From Benincasa hispida (taxonomy: Eukaryota; Streptophyta; Magnoliopsida; Cucurbitales; Cucurbitaceae): a DNA stretch of 64,000 nucleotides. This document shows positions 22,194 to 34,022 of the stretch, piece after piece. The notes under the pieces are model-generated. The model did no database searches and was not told where the DNA came from. It worked only from the letters and a program-made list of their open reading frames with translations. Location: the NCBI RefSeq assembly GCF_009727055.1, contig NC_052359.1, positions 7,148,244 through 7,212,243 on the forward strand. The letters are read 5' to 3'. Within the stretch, counting starts at the first letter, position 1, and every line of letters starts with the position of its first letter. The position numbers and the translations under genes are program-made.

Positions 22194-24282
22194 TGAAGAA
22201 AACCGAACGTGAGGATTTCCATGAGCAGCGGAGTGATTGTTCCAAATTTCAATAGTATTTGAACATAAACAATTACAATACACAAACGAAAACTAAGCGG
22301 TCATGCATAATAAGAAATTACAGCATGCTTAACAAAGATCAAGGGAAAGAATAAACATACCTTTGAAGACTCATCTTCAAACACCTTTGATCATGAACAC
22401 TCCATCAATTAGCAAGATTGCAACACACGAATGCTCGTACACCATGACCGCAACACAGCACGATCACAGCGACCATGAACACAATGACCTTTACGACCAC
22501 GAACACAGCAAACGACCTCTAAATACCTCGAACTATGTCGAGTTGAGTACGACACCACCACAATGGCGACCTTGGTTTCTTGGTGTAAGAATCCAGAAGT
22601 GTGGGCTCTATGTGGACTTGGTTTAAGGACGAGACTGGTGGAAGAACAATGGTGTAAATGATTGAGCAAGTGGGAGATGACAAGGTCTATCGCATAGACG
22701 ATGCCCAATCGTTTAACAAATGCTTTGCGATCGTTTAGCAAAAGCTCCGTGATTGTTTAACTAAAGGCCAGCTGAGTGAACTATCGTGTAGTATCACTCC
22801 ATGATCGTTTAGTCTCTCTTCAGCTGGCGTTTAGTAAATCTCATTCACTTGATAGCTACCGTGAGTCTTTCTGAGAATAGAAAATCTCAATCAACAACTA
22901 CTAAGTTTAGGAAAACATTGTTCCTTTTATCTCACGGTTACCATGAAACTACCAATAACCTCCCACTTAATTGGTTATTAGAGAAAAAGAGATAATTATC
23001 CAACAATTAATATTATTATAAATATACATGATAACCAGCTTGCCATACTATATTTATAACCTATAGTTTTAATATTTCATCTCATGAAACATATAAACTA
23101 TAGTTCTTTTTTTATTTCATGGTCCTTAATGTAAATCTTATTTACATTAATACTCCACTTGATGTATCTCATACCTCACACCGGTCATATCATATATAAT
23201 TCAATTACCTCTTGTCAATTTGAACATTTCAAATCAACACCAAGAACTGATCCTTAACTTGAATCCATTGAGCTACCAAGGGAACCTTATGGACATGTAG
23301 CTCGAAGCTCCAACGGTACGTGAATAACTGAGTAAACTCTTTAGTTACGGAATCCACCATCTGTTAACTCCAGGCACTCCACTAAAACTGACAGATGAAC
23401 TCTCCTTACCACAGATATATTATGTGTCCATATCAACCAATCAACAGTGCGATAATCCTTCACAGATCGCCCGTAAGTGTAGCTGGGCCAATAACCGTTA
23501 TGCCCCTGTAGTTACATCTAACTCCTTAAGTACCACTGATCCCTCTAATGAACATAAGTCATAGTTCTACTATGATTGAGTCCTCTCTTCTAAAGAGAAG
23601 TTGTGGCCATTATGTTCAAGCCCCGGAATCAGCCCTTAAGGGAGCAATCTATCTACTTACCCCTGCATCGGGGAAGGAGTGAATTCCATCTTGTGTAACT
23701 GAGTTCTTAGCTCCCACATTAGACAAGTCCCCAAAAAGGTGGCATGTTGAGTTGACAATCTGACCACTCTCACCCATACTAATCAAAGGACCACCCTCAA
23801 AGGCAGAAGTTCCCAAAACACTCAGGATTGAGGTCATGTCACCTATGGTCGTTTAGGTGAGATGTAAGTCTCCAGTATCAACGACGCTATATATAGAGAC
23901 GAATCATCTCGTGGTCCGATCTTATACAAACTCTTTATACAGGACACCCCCGCTTGCATGTCTCCACATGAATGGTTAGGATTTACCATTTGTAGTAGTT
24001 CACAACACTTGTAAACCCCTATAAAGCGGGTTGTATCCGTAGTATCACAAGGATCAGGTATCCCTCCTTAATCCTTATGCTACAAACCTAATCTGGTTAT
24101 CACTTAGGGTATGATCCACTTGTATATCTCATATACATGCTTAAGTTTACATAAAATAACCATGGAGCTTTGTTTATTGGATATGGGTAAATGCCAGATA
24201 AAATAACTCTTATTTTATTCATACAATATGTATATATTACAAACTACGAGACTCTGGGAGAATTAGGACACCAATCCCAACA
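22194..24282 (-). mobile_element. Family A solo LTR with exact target duplication (CATGT)
   Basis: The minus strand begins TGTTGGGATTGGTGTCC at 24282 and ends GGTTTTCTTCA at 22194, 2089 bp. CATGT stands at 22189-22193 and at 24283-24287. There is no internal domain. The start variant (GGGATTGGTGTCC) is shared with the solo LTR at 26220-28453, so these two form a subfamily. A CGATCG-type cluster lies at about 22690-22810. It sits inside the 3' LTR of the minus-strand copia element. Confidence 0.95.
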
Positions 24283-24287
24283 CATGT

Positions 24288-24864
24288 ATGTAGGCTTGTT
24301 GAGTCAGCAATCTAGCTACTCTCGCCCATACAAATCAAAGGACTGCCGTCATAGGTAGGATTTCACAACTCACTTAGTATTCATGTCATGTTACCTATGG
24401 TCATCCTGGTGAAATATAAGTTTTTATTATGAACGACGTTATATAATGAGACTAAACATTTCGTGGTTCGGTCTTATACAAATTCCTTCGTATAGAATAT
24501 CCCCACTCACATGTCTCCATATGAATAATCTGGATCAGATCATTTGTAGCACTTTACAACAATTGTAACATCTACAAAGCAGGCCATACTCGTAGTGTCA
24601 CCAGGATAAGGTATCCAGGCTTATATCCAGGCTTATCCATCTACTACAAACCATTTAGGTTATCACTTAAAATATGATCCACCCGTATGTCTCTACATAC
24701 ACGTTTAAGCTACAAGATAACCTTAGATGTTAGTTTATTGGTTTGTGGTTGATGCAACTCAAATTGAAATAAAACATCATATATTTTATTAAATAAATAA
24801 GATGTTTGTTTGATTCAATTACAAACTATAGGACCCTATGAGATTTAGGACATCAACCACAACA
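24288..24864 (-). mobile_element. 3' LTR of the large minus-strand copia element, proximal part
   Basis: The minus strand starts TGTTGTGGTTGATGTCC at 24864 directly after a polypurine tract (24865-24875). Continues with the family A promoter block (ACGTTATATAATGAG-type, plus strand about 24430-24450) and is interrupted at 24287 by the solo LTR. Confidence 0.85.
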
Positions 24865-24875
24865 ATCTTCCATTT
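24865..24875 (-). other. Polypurine tract of the minus-strand copia element
   Basis: AAATGGAAGAT on the minus strand, a one-step variant of the AAGTGGGAGAT tract at 17711 and 45565, directly before the LTR. Confidence 0.7.
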
Positions 24876-25957
24876 GACCTAAAGCTAATGGACTATATAA
24901 AATATAAGTCAAACTAATATACAAAGTACACAAACAATAAACTAGGGCATAACACGCCCAGTACAAATCTCCCATTTGCCCTTGTCTAAATGTGGCTTGT
25001 CCCATAGACTCATACTCTACACGTGATCCTTAAACACCTTAGTTGTGAGAGCCTTTGTAAATGGATCAACAAACGTTGTACTCTGAAGCTATCTGTGTGA
25101 TGATCATGTCCTCTCGATGCAAAATCTCTTAGATGAGATAATACTTCTGCTCTATATGCTTCTCGAGCTTGTAACTCCTAGGCTCTTGAAAATTAACCAC
25201 AACACCACTATTATCACAATAAAGTGTGATGGGCTTTGACATGTTTGAAATGACTTCCAGATCATTTAAGAATTTCCTGAGCCAAACAGCTTCCTTAGCA
25301 GCTTCACAAGTCGTTACATACTCAGCCTCCATGGTGGAGTCAACAATGCACCCTTTCTTGGTTCTCCTCTAGACTACTGCCCCTTCGTTAAGAGTGAACA
25401 TTGATCCTGATATGGATTTCCTAGAATCCTTATCAGTTTGGAAATTAGAGTTCGTGTATTCTATAAGGATTAGATCCTTAGAACCATACACGAGCATGTA
25501 GTCCCTCGTTCTCGAGGATATTCTTATCGGCGGTCTAGTGATCATATCCTAGATTAGACTAATATCTATTGACTATGCCCACCGTATAACAGATGTCAAG
25601 TCTAGTACACAACATCGCATACATCAGGTTTCCAACAACCGATGCATAGGGGATTCGTCTCATTTCTTCAACCTCTTGAGGTGCCTTAGGACACTATTCC
25701 GTAGACAATATAACTCCATGCCTGAAAGGTAGTAAACCTCTCTTGGAGTTCTACTTGAATATTTGACAAGCATTTTGTCAATGTACGATGCTTAAAACAG
25801 AGCTAAAGTTTTGTTCTTTTGATCTCTAAAGATCTGAATTCATAGAACAAATTAAGCCTCTCCCAAATCTTTCATTTGGAATTGTGTCTCTATACAGTTC
25901 TTAATTTCAGTCAGTAAATCTACATAATTCCTAATGAGTAGGATATCGTCTACACAC
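24876..25957 (-). pseudogene. Copia RT C-terminus and RNase H (minus element)
   Basis: The minus strand begins at 25957 with VDDILLIRN, the RT active-site region, then QFQMKDLGEA, and ends with RNase [33 protein letters not shown] (25332-25129). The upstream RT half is at 30148 and beyond, across the interrupted LTR at 25958-30147. In contrast to the two plus-strand copies, both aspartates of the YVDD motif are readable here (about 25942-25953). Stops and frameshifts are frequent. Confidence 0.85.
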
Positions 25958-26219
25958 TGTTGGGGTTGATGCCCTAAATCTCGTAGGGTCCTATAGTTTA
26001 TAAACCTTGTATGAACAAACATTTATGTGATTAATAATATTTTATATTTTATTCACTTTGTCTATGAATATATATGATATTTTAGTTACATTAACCAAAA
26101 ACCAATAAACTAACATCTAAGGTTATCGTTGTAACTTAAACATGTATGTGGAGACATACAAGTGGATCATATTTTAAGTGATAACCTAAATGGTTTGTAG
26201 TATATGGATAAGGCTGGGT
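25958..26219 (+). mobile_element. Family A solo LTR, first part
   Basis: TGTTGGGGTTGATGCC at 25958, preceded by target copy CACAC (25953-25957). It is broken at 26219 by another solo LTR and resumes at 28459. The outer target copy CACAC is at 30148-30152, so the host LTR is about 1.95 kb without its insert. Confidence 0.95.
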
Positions 26220-28453
26220 TGTTGGGATTGGTGTCCTAATTCTCTCGGAGTCTCGTTGTTTTGTAAAGATACATATTGTTAAATGAATAAAATAAGTGTT
26301 ATTTAATTTTGGCATTTACTCATATCCAATAAACAAAGCTCATTGGTTATCTTATGTGAACTTAAGCATGTATATGTGATATACAAGTGGATCATGCCTA
26401 AAGTGATAACCTAAATCGGTCTGTAGTATAAGGATTAAGGTGGGATACCTGATCCTGGTGACACTATGGATACGACCTGCTTTGTAGAGGATTGCAAAAG
26501 TGTTGTAAACTACTACAGATGTGTAGATCCTGACCATTCATGTGGAGACGTGGAGCGAGGGTGTCCTATACAAAGACTTTGTATAAGACTTGGACCACGA
26601 GATGACTAGACCTCTGTATATAACGCTGTTGATACTAGAGACTTGCATCTCACCTAAACAACCATAGGTGACACGACCTCAATCCTGAGTGTTTTGGGAA
26701 CTCTTGCCTTTGAGGGCGGTCCTTTGATTAGTATGGGTGAGAGTGGCCAGATTGTCAACTCAACATGCCTACCTTTTTGGGGACTTGTCTAATCTGGGAG
26801 CTGGGAACTCAATCTAGAAGATGAAATTCACTCCTTTCCGAAGCACGGATAAGTAGAGAGATTGCTCCCTTAAGAGCTGATTTTGGGGCTTGAACATAGT
26901 GGCCACAGCTTCTCTTTGGAAGAAAAGACTCAGTCATAGTGGGACTACGACTTATGTTCACTAAAGGGATCAGTGGTACTTAAGGAGACAGATGTAACTA
27001 CAGGGACATAACGGTTATTGGCCCAGTTGTACTAGCGATCTGTGAAGTGTTGTTGCACTACTAATTGGTTAAGATGAACACATAATATATCTGTAGTAAG
27101 GAGAATTCAGCTGTCGGTCTTTAGTGGAGTGCCTGATAGTTAATGGATGGTGGATCCTGTGACTAAAGAATTTAGTTAATTATTCACGTATCGTTGGAGC
27201 TTCGAAGCTATAGGTCCATGAGGTCCGCTTAGTAGCTTGGATTCTATTGAGGATCAGTTCTTGGTGTTGATTTAAAATGTTCAAATTGACAAGAGGTATT
27301 TTGATTATATGTGATATAATCGATATGATGTATAAGATACATTTAGTGGAGGATTGATGTAAATGAGATTTACATTAAGTATCATGGAATAGAAAAAGAA
27401 CTATGGTTTATATGTTTCATGAGATGAAATATCAAAACTATAGGTTATAAATATAGTATGATAAGTTGGTTATCATTTATGTTTATAATAATATTAATTA
27501 TTGGATAATTAATACTTTTTCTTTTAAATAACCAAAGTAGTGGGTGGTTATTGGATCATCGTAACCGTGAGTTTAAAAGGAAAGTGGTTTCCTATTTTGA
27601 AATGAAGTTTTTACAAACATTTGAAAAGGATTTTGAGTTTTCTCTTGGCGTATAGAAACTCACGGTGGTCGTCAAGTAAATACAGATTTACTAAACGATG
27701 GCTGGGTGAGCTAAACGATCGTGCAGGTGCAAGCTAAACAATCGTGTAGTATTTACTAAATGATAGCTTTGCTAGACGATCGCTGGCCCAAGGTAAATGA
27801 TCGTGTAGAGTCTGTAGGCGACAGACCGAGCTAAACGATAGAGCTTAACGATTGCATAGCTTTTGCTAGACGATCATATAGCTTTATCTAAACGATTGGG
27901 CATCAACCTATACGAGACATCTCCCACTTGCCCAGTTGTGTATGCGATCGTTGTTTCCTCCATTCGTCTGCCTCATACCAAGTCCGAACAGAGCCCACTC
28001 TCTGGATTCTCACATCGAGAATACCAAGGTCACCTTGTTGGTGGTGTCAGACTCAACTCGACATCATCGAGGTTTTATGGAGGCCGTTCGTGGTGCTGTG
28101 GAGGCCGTTCATGTCGCTGAGGACGAGCGCGGTGTTCGTTCATGTTGTGGAAGAGTTTGTGATCGAGGAGATCGTTGAGGACAAGCGTTAAGTGTTCGTG
28201 TTGTGTTCATGCGGTGTTGTTGTCATGTAGATCGGGTGTTCGAGCGACCGTGCGCATCAGAGCATGGAGACGCTTCTGCCTATGTGTGTAGAGTTTGATC
28301 TTTGTTCATTTGTATTGTTCATGCTGTAATTTCTGGAAATATTTGTATAACCGTTTGCTTTGAAGTCGACTGTAAATATATGTTCGTTCATGATTGTAAT
28401 TTGGAATAGTCTTGTTCCGCTGCTGATGGAAATCTCGTTTCCAATTTCCTTCA
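26220..28453 (+). mobile_element. Family A solo LTR nested in a solo LTR (TSD TGGGT)
   Basis: TGTTGGGATTGGTGTCC at 26220 to TTTCCTTCA at 28453, 2234 bp, flanked by TGGGT at 26215-26219 and 28454-28458. Removing it restores a continuous family A LTR (AAGGCTGGGT joined to AGCATATCCCGG). The CGATCG-type cluster is at 27690-27910. Several open frames of 80-90 codons at 27863-28191 are LTR sequence next to the conserved GAGCCCAC...CTCACATCGAGAATACC block. Confidence 0.95.
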
Positions 28454-28458
28454 TGGGT

Positions 28459-30147
28459 AGCATATCCCGGTGACACTACAAGTATGGCCTACTTTGTTGG
28501 TGTTACAAATATTATAAAGTGCTACAAATGATCTGATCCTGATCATTCATGTATTAGACATGCGAGTGGGGATATTCTATACAAAGGAATTTATATAAGA
28601 CCAGACCACGAAATGTTTGGTCTCATTATATAACGTCGTTCATAATAGAGACTTTCATTTCACTAGGATAACCATAGGTAACATGAAATTAATCCTGAGT
28701 GAGTTGTGAACTCTTGTCTATGAGGACGGTCCTTTGATTTGTATGAGCGAGAGTGGTCAGATTACCTACTCAACAAGCCTAGCATTTTGGGGATTAGTCT
28801 AATTGAGGAGCTGGGAACTCAGCTACACAAGATGGAATTCACCCCTTCCCCGAGGTAGGGGTAAGTAGATAAATTGCTCCCATAGGGGCTGTTTCCAGGT
28901 TGATTTCGGATATAACAAATCAAAAAGGGGTTTAGTCATAGTGGGACTATGATCTATTGTTCATTAGAGGGATTAGTGGTACTTAAGAAGTTAGATGTAA
29001 CTACAGGGGCAAAACGATAATTTGGCCCAGCTGTACTTACGAGCAATTTGTGAAGGGTCATCGTACTATTGATTGGTTATATCCAATGGACTTAGAAATA
29101 TATGAAGAGTGCAGCTGTCGGTTTTTAGTGGAGTGCCCAACAGTTAACAGACGGTGGATAGTGTAATTAAAGAGTTTAATTAATTATTCACGTACCATTG
29201 GGGCTTCAAGCTACAGGTCCATAAGGTCCCCTTGGTAACTCAAAAGGATTTAGTTGAGAAACAGTTTTTAGGTTAATTCGAAATGTTCAAATTAATAAGA
29301 GGGAATTTAATTATATATGATTCAATTATGTATGATATAATTGACATAATGTATTTGATACATTATTGTTTAATTAGAGGAATAAATATTTGAATACGAT
29401 TCAAATATATTTTCTATGAATGAGATTCATAATGGTTAAATTTAATATTAATATCATTTATATTAAATGTAATAAAATAGAGAAAAAGAACTATAGTTTA
29501 TATTGTATATAATGCAATATTAAAACTATAGGTTATAAATATAATATGATAAGCTGGTTATCATATTTTTTTTTATAATTATTAATTATTTGATAATTAT
29601 CCCTTTTTCTCTCTAACCACCTTAATGGGAAGTTAAGTAGTTTTTATGGAAAAATGAATAAAAACAAATTTGATTTTATTATTCCATAATCGACTAGGTG
29701 CTACACGATTTCAAAAGAGTCTATGTGATAAACTTTTCTATCTATACGATTAAATCATTTGCTATGCGATAGCTCCTTTTTCCTTCAATCGTCTTCCTCC
29801 TCCAAACCAAAATAGCCAGAGCCCACCACTCCTGGGTTCTCACCCCAAGAATACCAAGGTCACCAAGTGGTTATGTCCTCTTTTGGTTCGAGAGTTTCAT
29901 TTCTGTTTTGCTGCTGTTTGGAGTGTTCGTGTTGTTTAAAGTTTTTGAGTTAGTTTGAGGGATTAACTTGAAGAAGAGTTCTTCAAAAGTTTAATCTCTT
30001 GAACCTTGTTTCTTATTTCAAAAGCATGTTGTAATTTATGTTTTGATGCATAATTTGTTTTGTTGACTTTAAATGTTTGTTTCAATCAAAATGGGATTTG
30101 GACGATCCGCTTTTGCTCAAAGGTTCTCTTTAAAATGAGTTCCTTCA
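28459..30147 (+). mobile_element. Family A solo LTR, second part
   Basis: Continuation of 25958-26219, ending GAGTTCCTTCA at 30147, followed by CACAC. It interrupts RT of the minus-strand copia element between ...VAFLVLCV and VDDILL. Fewer CGATCG words than other copies (29690-29780). Confidence 0.93.
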
Positions 30148-32078
30148 CACACAATACTAAGAAAGCTACTAAGCTGTTGATGATCCTTTTATATACACAG
30201 GGCTCATCAACATTATGATCAAAGCCATTATATTTAATCGTCGTATCAAATCATATATTCCAATACCGAAAAGCTTGCTTTAGTCCATAAGTAGACCGAT
30301 TAAGCCTACAAAACTTTTGCTCTTGACCTTGGTTATGAATCCCTCAAGCTGCTCCATATAAATGGTTTCCTCAAGATTGTCATTTAGAAAGATAGTCTTG
30401 ACGTCTATTTTCCAAATCTCATGGTCATAATATGAGGCAATGGATAGGAGGATTCAGATAGACTTCAGCATGGCAACAAGTGAAAAAGTCTCCTCATAGT
30501 CGACTCCCTCAACTTGGGTATAACCCTTTTCCACTAGTCTAGCCTTGAAGGTTTGTAGCTTCCCATCAACACCCCGTTTTCTCTTGTAGATTCATTTGCA
30601 ACCTATAGGTTTATTCCCATCAGGTAGATCTATAAGATCCCAAACCAAATTGAAGTACATCAACTCCATTTCAAGATTCATCGCTTTGATCCACTCATCT
30701 TTGTCAACATCCTCCATTGCCTTCTTGTAAGACAATGGATCTTTAACATCTCCATTATCTACCATAGCTAGGATTTCTGTTAAACTCATGTAGCGAACAT
30801 GTGGGTTCACAACCCTCCCACTACGTCGAGGCTCCCTCAACACTTGAGGTGGATTTGACCTACTAGATGATCCAACTTTAACAACTTTTGTTGAGGTGTT
30901 AGTTCTTCAACAACTCTCGTTCAAGGTTCAATAGATTCCTTGGAAACATTCAACACAATTTTATTGCAGGGCTTGTGCTCCCTTATGTGGTCTTGTTCTA
31001 GAAAAGTAGAATTTGTCGACAAAAACACCTTATTTTCTTTAGGATCGAAGAAGTAGGCACCTCTCATTCCTTTGGGGTAGCCTACAAATAGACATAGTTT
31101 TGAACAATGTTCCAGTTTCTTAGGATTTTCCTCAAACCCATTGCTGGGAATCGTAGATTATAAAATGACGTAAACTAGCTTTACGACCATTCCATAACTC
31201 CAAAGGTGTTCTTATAACACTTTTAGATGGAACATTGTTCAAAATATAAGTTGCAGTATGTACTACAAAACCCCAAAACCAATCAAGAGGAAGCGTAACT
31301 CATCATACATCAAATTATGTCCAACAGGGTTCAATTTCTCCTTTCTGATACACCATTCTACTGAGGTGTACCAGGTGCTGAGAGTTGGGATACAATTCCA
31401 TGCTCTATCAAATAGTTCTAGAATGTTAGATCAAAAAATTCTCCACCTTGGTTAGATCGAAAATGTCTTAATTGTTCTATTTAATGAATTTTCAACTTCT
31501 ACCTTGAACTCTTTGAACTTTTCAAAAGATTCAAAATTATGTTGCATTAAATAAACATACCCATATCTGGAATAATCATCAATAAAGGTGATGAAATATT
31601 CAAATCCTCTTTTTGCTTTTACATTCATCGGACCATAAAGGTCTAAATGTACTAGCTCTAAGGGTTCTTTGGCCCTGTGACCTTTTCCAGTAAAAGATTA
31701 ATTAGTCATTTTGCCAACAAGGCATGACTCACACATGTGTAAAGAATTTTCTTCTAACTCGTTTAGAAGCCCGTTCTTCACCAAACCTTTCAATCCTATT
31801 AAGATTGATGTGTCCTAATCTCAGGTGTAAAAGTTGGGCATTTTTTTTAGGAGAAATTCTAAGTCTTTTATGTTGAGTTATCGCAGTTTTAAAAATTTCA
31901 GTAATATGTAAAGCTTTAGTTTCTAACGGTCTTAGCACATGAAGATTTTTTTCCAGTTTAGCAGAACAAATACTGACACCATTCTTCAAAATAAACACTT
32001 TATTTACAGAGAAATACATACAATAACATTGTTCTAATAAACACTTTATAGAAATTAAGTTCCTCTTCAAACCAAAAA
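30148..32078 (-). pseudogene. Copia gag-pre-integrase, integrase and RT N-terminus (minus element)
   Basis: Read from 32078 down: LKRNLISIKCLLEQ, LRLGHINLNRIERF (gag-pre-integrase, with the zinc-binding H), integrase around 31700-31150, then [47 protein letters not shown] (RT start, 30843-30592) and further RT up to the LTR insertion at 30147. Order and wording match the plus-strand copies. The protease that should precede it is missing because of the truncated LTR at 32079-33740. Stops and frameshifts throughout. Confidence 0.88.
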
Positions 32079-33740
32079 CTATATAACACCGTTCATGACA
32101 GAGACTTAACTTCACTAGGATGACCGTAGGTAACATGACCTCAATCCTGAGTGAGTTGGGAACTCCTGCCATTGAGGGTGGTCCTTTGATTTGTATGGGT
32201 GCGAGTGGCCAGGTTGCCGATTCAAACCTACCATTTTAGGGATTCGTCTAATTTGGGAGCTGGGAACTCAGCTACACAAGATGGAATTCACTCCTTCCCC
32301 GAGGCAAGGGTAAGTAGATAGATAACTCCCTTAAGAACTGATTCTGGGGCTTGAACGATGTGGCGCCATACACCTTCTCTTGGCCCGAGAGGTGTTTACA
32401 TATAGTTGGACTATGTTGTATTGTTCATTAGAGAAATCAGTAGTCCTTAAGGAGTGAGATGTAACTATAGAGGCAAAAGGGTAAATTGGCCTAGTTGCAC
32501 TTACGAGCATCTGTGAAGGGTCAATATACTCATGATTGGATATATTCGATTGACATAGAAATATATCTATGGTAAGAAGAGTTCAGCTGTTGATCTTTAG
32601 TGCAATCATTGACAGTTAACGACTGGTGGATCTCGTGGCTAAAGAGTTTAGTCAGCTATTCATGTACCGTTGGAGCTTCGAGCCACAGGTCCATTAGGTC
32701 CCTTGGGTAGCTTGAATAAAGTCGAGAACCAGTATTTAGGTTAATTTGAAATGTTCAAATTGACGAGAGGAAGTTCAATTATATATGATATAATTGGACT
32801 GGTTAATTATATATGATATAATTGAACTGGTTAATTATATATGATATAATTGGCTAAATGTATGAGATTTTTTTGGAGGAAATCAGATATAAATATGATT
32901 TATATCAAGTAGAGGAGAAAATACTATAGTAGATATGTGATATCAAACTATAGGATATAAATATAATATGATTATATTTATTTATTAATTAATTGATTAG
33001 TTATATGATAATTAATCCATTTTTCCATGATTGGAGGTGAGTAGTGGGCAGTGTTGGTTATGGTAACTGATGGGTTAAAAATGAAAAGAGTTCATTTATT
33101 TATTTATTTTGGAGAGTGCATTCAATATTTCTTCGACCGCCCAAAAGAATTCGTGAAATGATCGCCCGAGAGCTTATACGATAGTTGCTTCTCCATCTAA
33201 ACAATCGTCTACCTTACAATTTATCTAAACAATTGTATATGTTTTTCCTAAACGATCGTTCAGCTTTTCCTACACGATCGTGTAGCTTCTCTATGCGATA
33301 AGCACTTCTGCTATACGATAGCATCGTTTGATCTCCCACTTGCTTATCGTCTACACAACTTGTTGTCCTCCGTCCTCTACCAAATTCACCAAAGCACACC
33401 CTTTGGGGTTTCACTCCGAGAATACCTGGAGTTCATTAGTGGTGGTATCGTCCTCGCTGCAGTGTTCATGTTCGCGTTGATCGTGCTGTTGCAGTCGATG
33501 TTCCCACCAGGTGTTGGTAGATCTATTGGTAGGATCCGCTGCGTTAGGGTTCTAAAGTTCGTAGACAGTCTTCAACTGGTGTGGAATCCTTTCCCTGTTA
33601 TTTATTTTGTTCTGAGCATGCAAATAATTAGATTTATGTGAATAACTGTATGTGTTGAATGTATATCATTTGTATTTCGGTCAAGGTGAGATCGGAGCGA
33701 TCTAAACACACTCATGAAACTTTCGGTATGAGATCCTTCA
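32079..33740 (+). mobile_element. Family A LTR lacking its first ~430 bp
   Basis: Starts within the conserved TATATAAC block and ends GAGATCCTTCA at 33740. It sits between the gag zinc-knuckle region and the gag-pre-integrase region of the minus-strand element. The U3 start, any left target copy and roughly 300 bp of host gene (the protease) are absent, so a deletion removed both together. The CGATCG-type cluster is at 33170-33320. Confidence 0.85.
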
Positions 33741-34017
33741 AATTCCTCTTCCAATATCCGTCCTAGTTGCAATGGAAATAGATTCCCTTTGCAACCTTGG
33801 CTTTCTTGCTCTTTTGGGTAGCAGTTGGAAGGTTAGATTTCCCTTTTCCACATTTTTTCTTCTTCCACTTTTTGGTGTCGGAAGAAAAAGGCACAAATTT
33901 GTCCCAGAGGTCGAACCTTTATGGAACTTCTTAGAGGATGAAGCAATATTTGCTTCACCTTCTGTTCCTTGGTTTTCATTAGGAATTGGAAGGTCTGTAC
34001 CTCGTTGAGCAAAGTGG
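33741..34017 (-). pseudogene. Copia gag C-terminus (minus element)
   Basis: The minus strand encodes EGEANIASSSKKFHKGS, then a basic linker, and a zinc knuckle whose first cysteine and histidine have become tyrosine, with a stop between (FHCN, stop, DGYWKRNF). It is the continuation of gag at 48221-47683, split by the complete plus-strand element. The plus-strand element's gag has the same order (EGEANVASSSKQFHRGS, CFHCNQ). Confidence 0.85.
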
Positions 34018-34022
34018 TCAGG
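34018..34022. other. Target site duplication TCAGG (left)
   Basis: TCAGG before the 5' LTR at 34023 and again at 47678-47682 after the 3' LTR. It defines the ends of the complete plus-strand copia element. Confidence 0.95.

Noticed and set aside
27863..28191. Cluster of 68-87 codon frames in the LTR U5 region
   Set aside because: Three overlapping frames in one LTR, not conserved as frames in the other LTR copies.
33772..34008. Plus-strand 78-codon frame
   Set aside because: Shadow of the minus-strand gag remnant.
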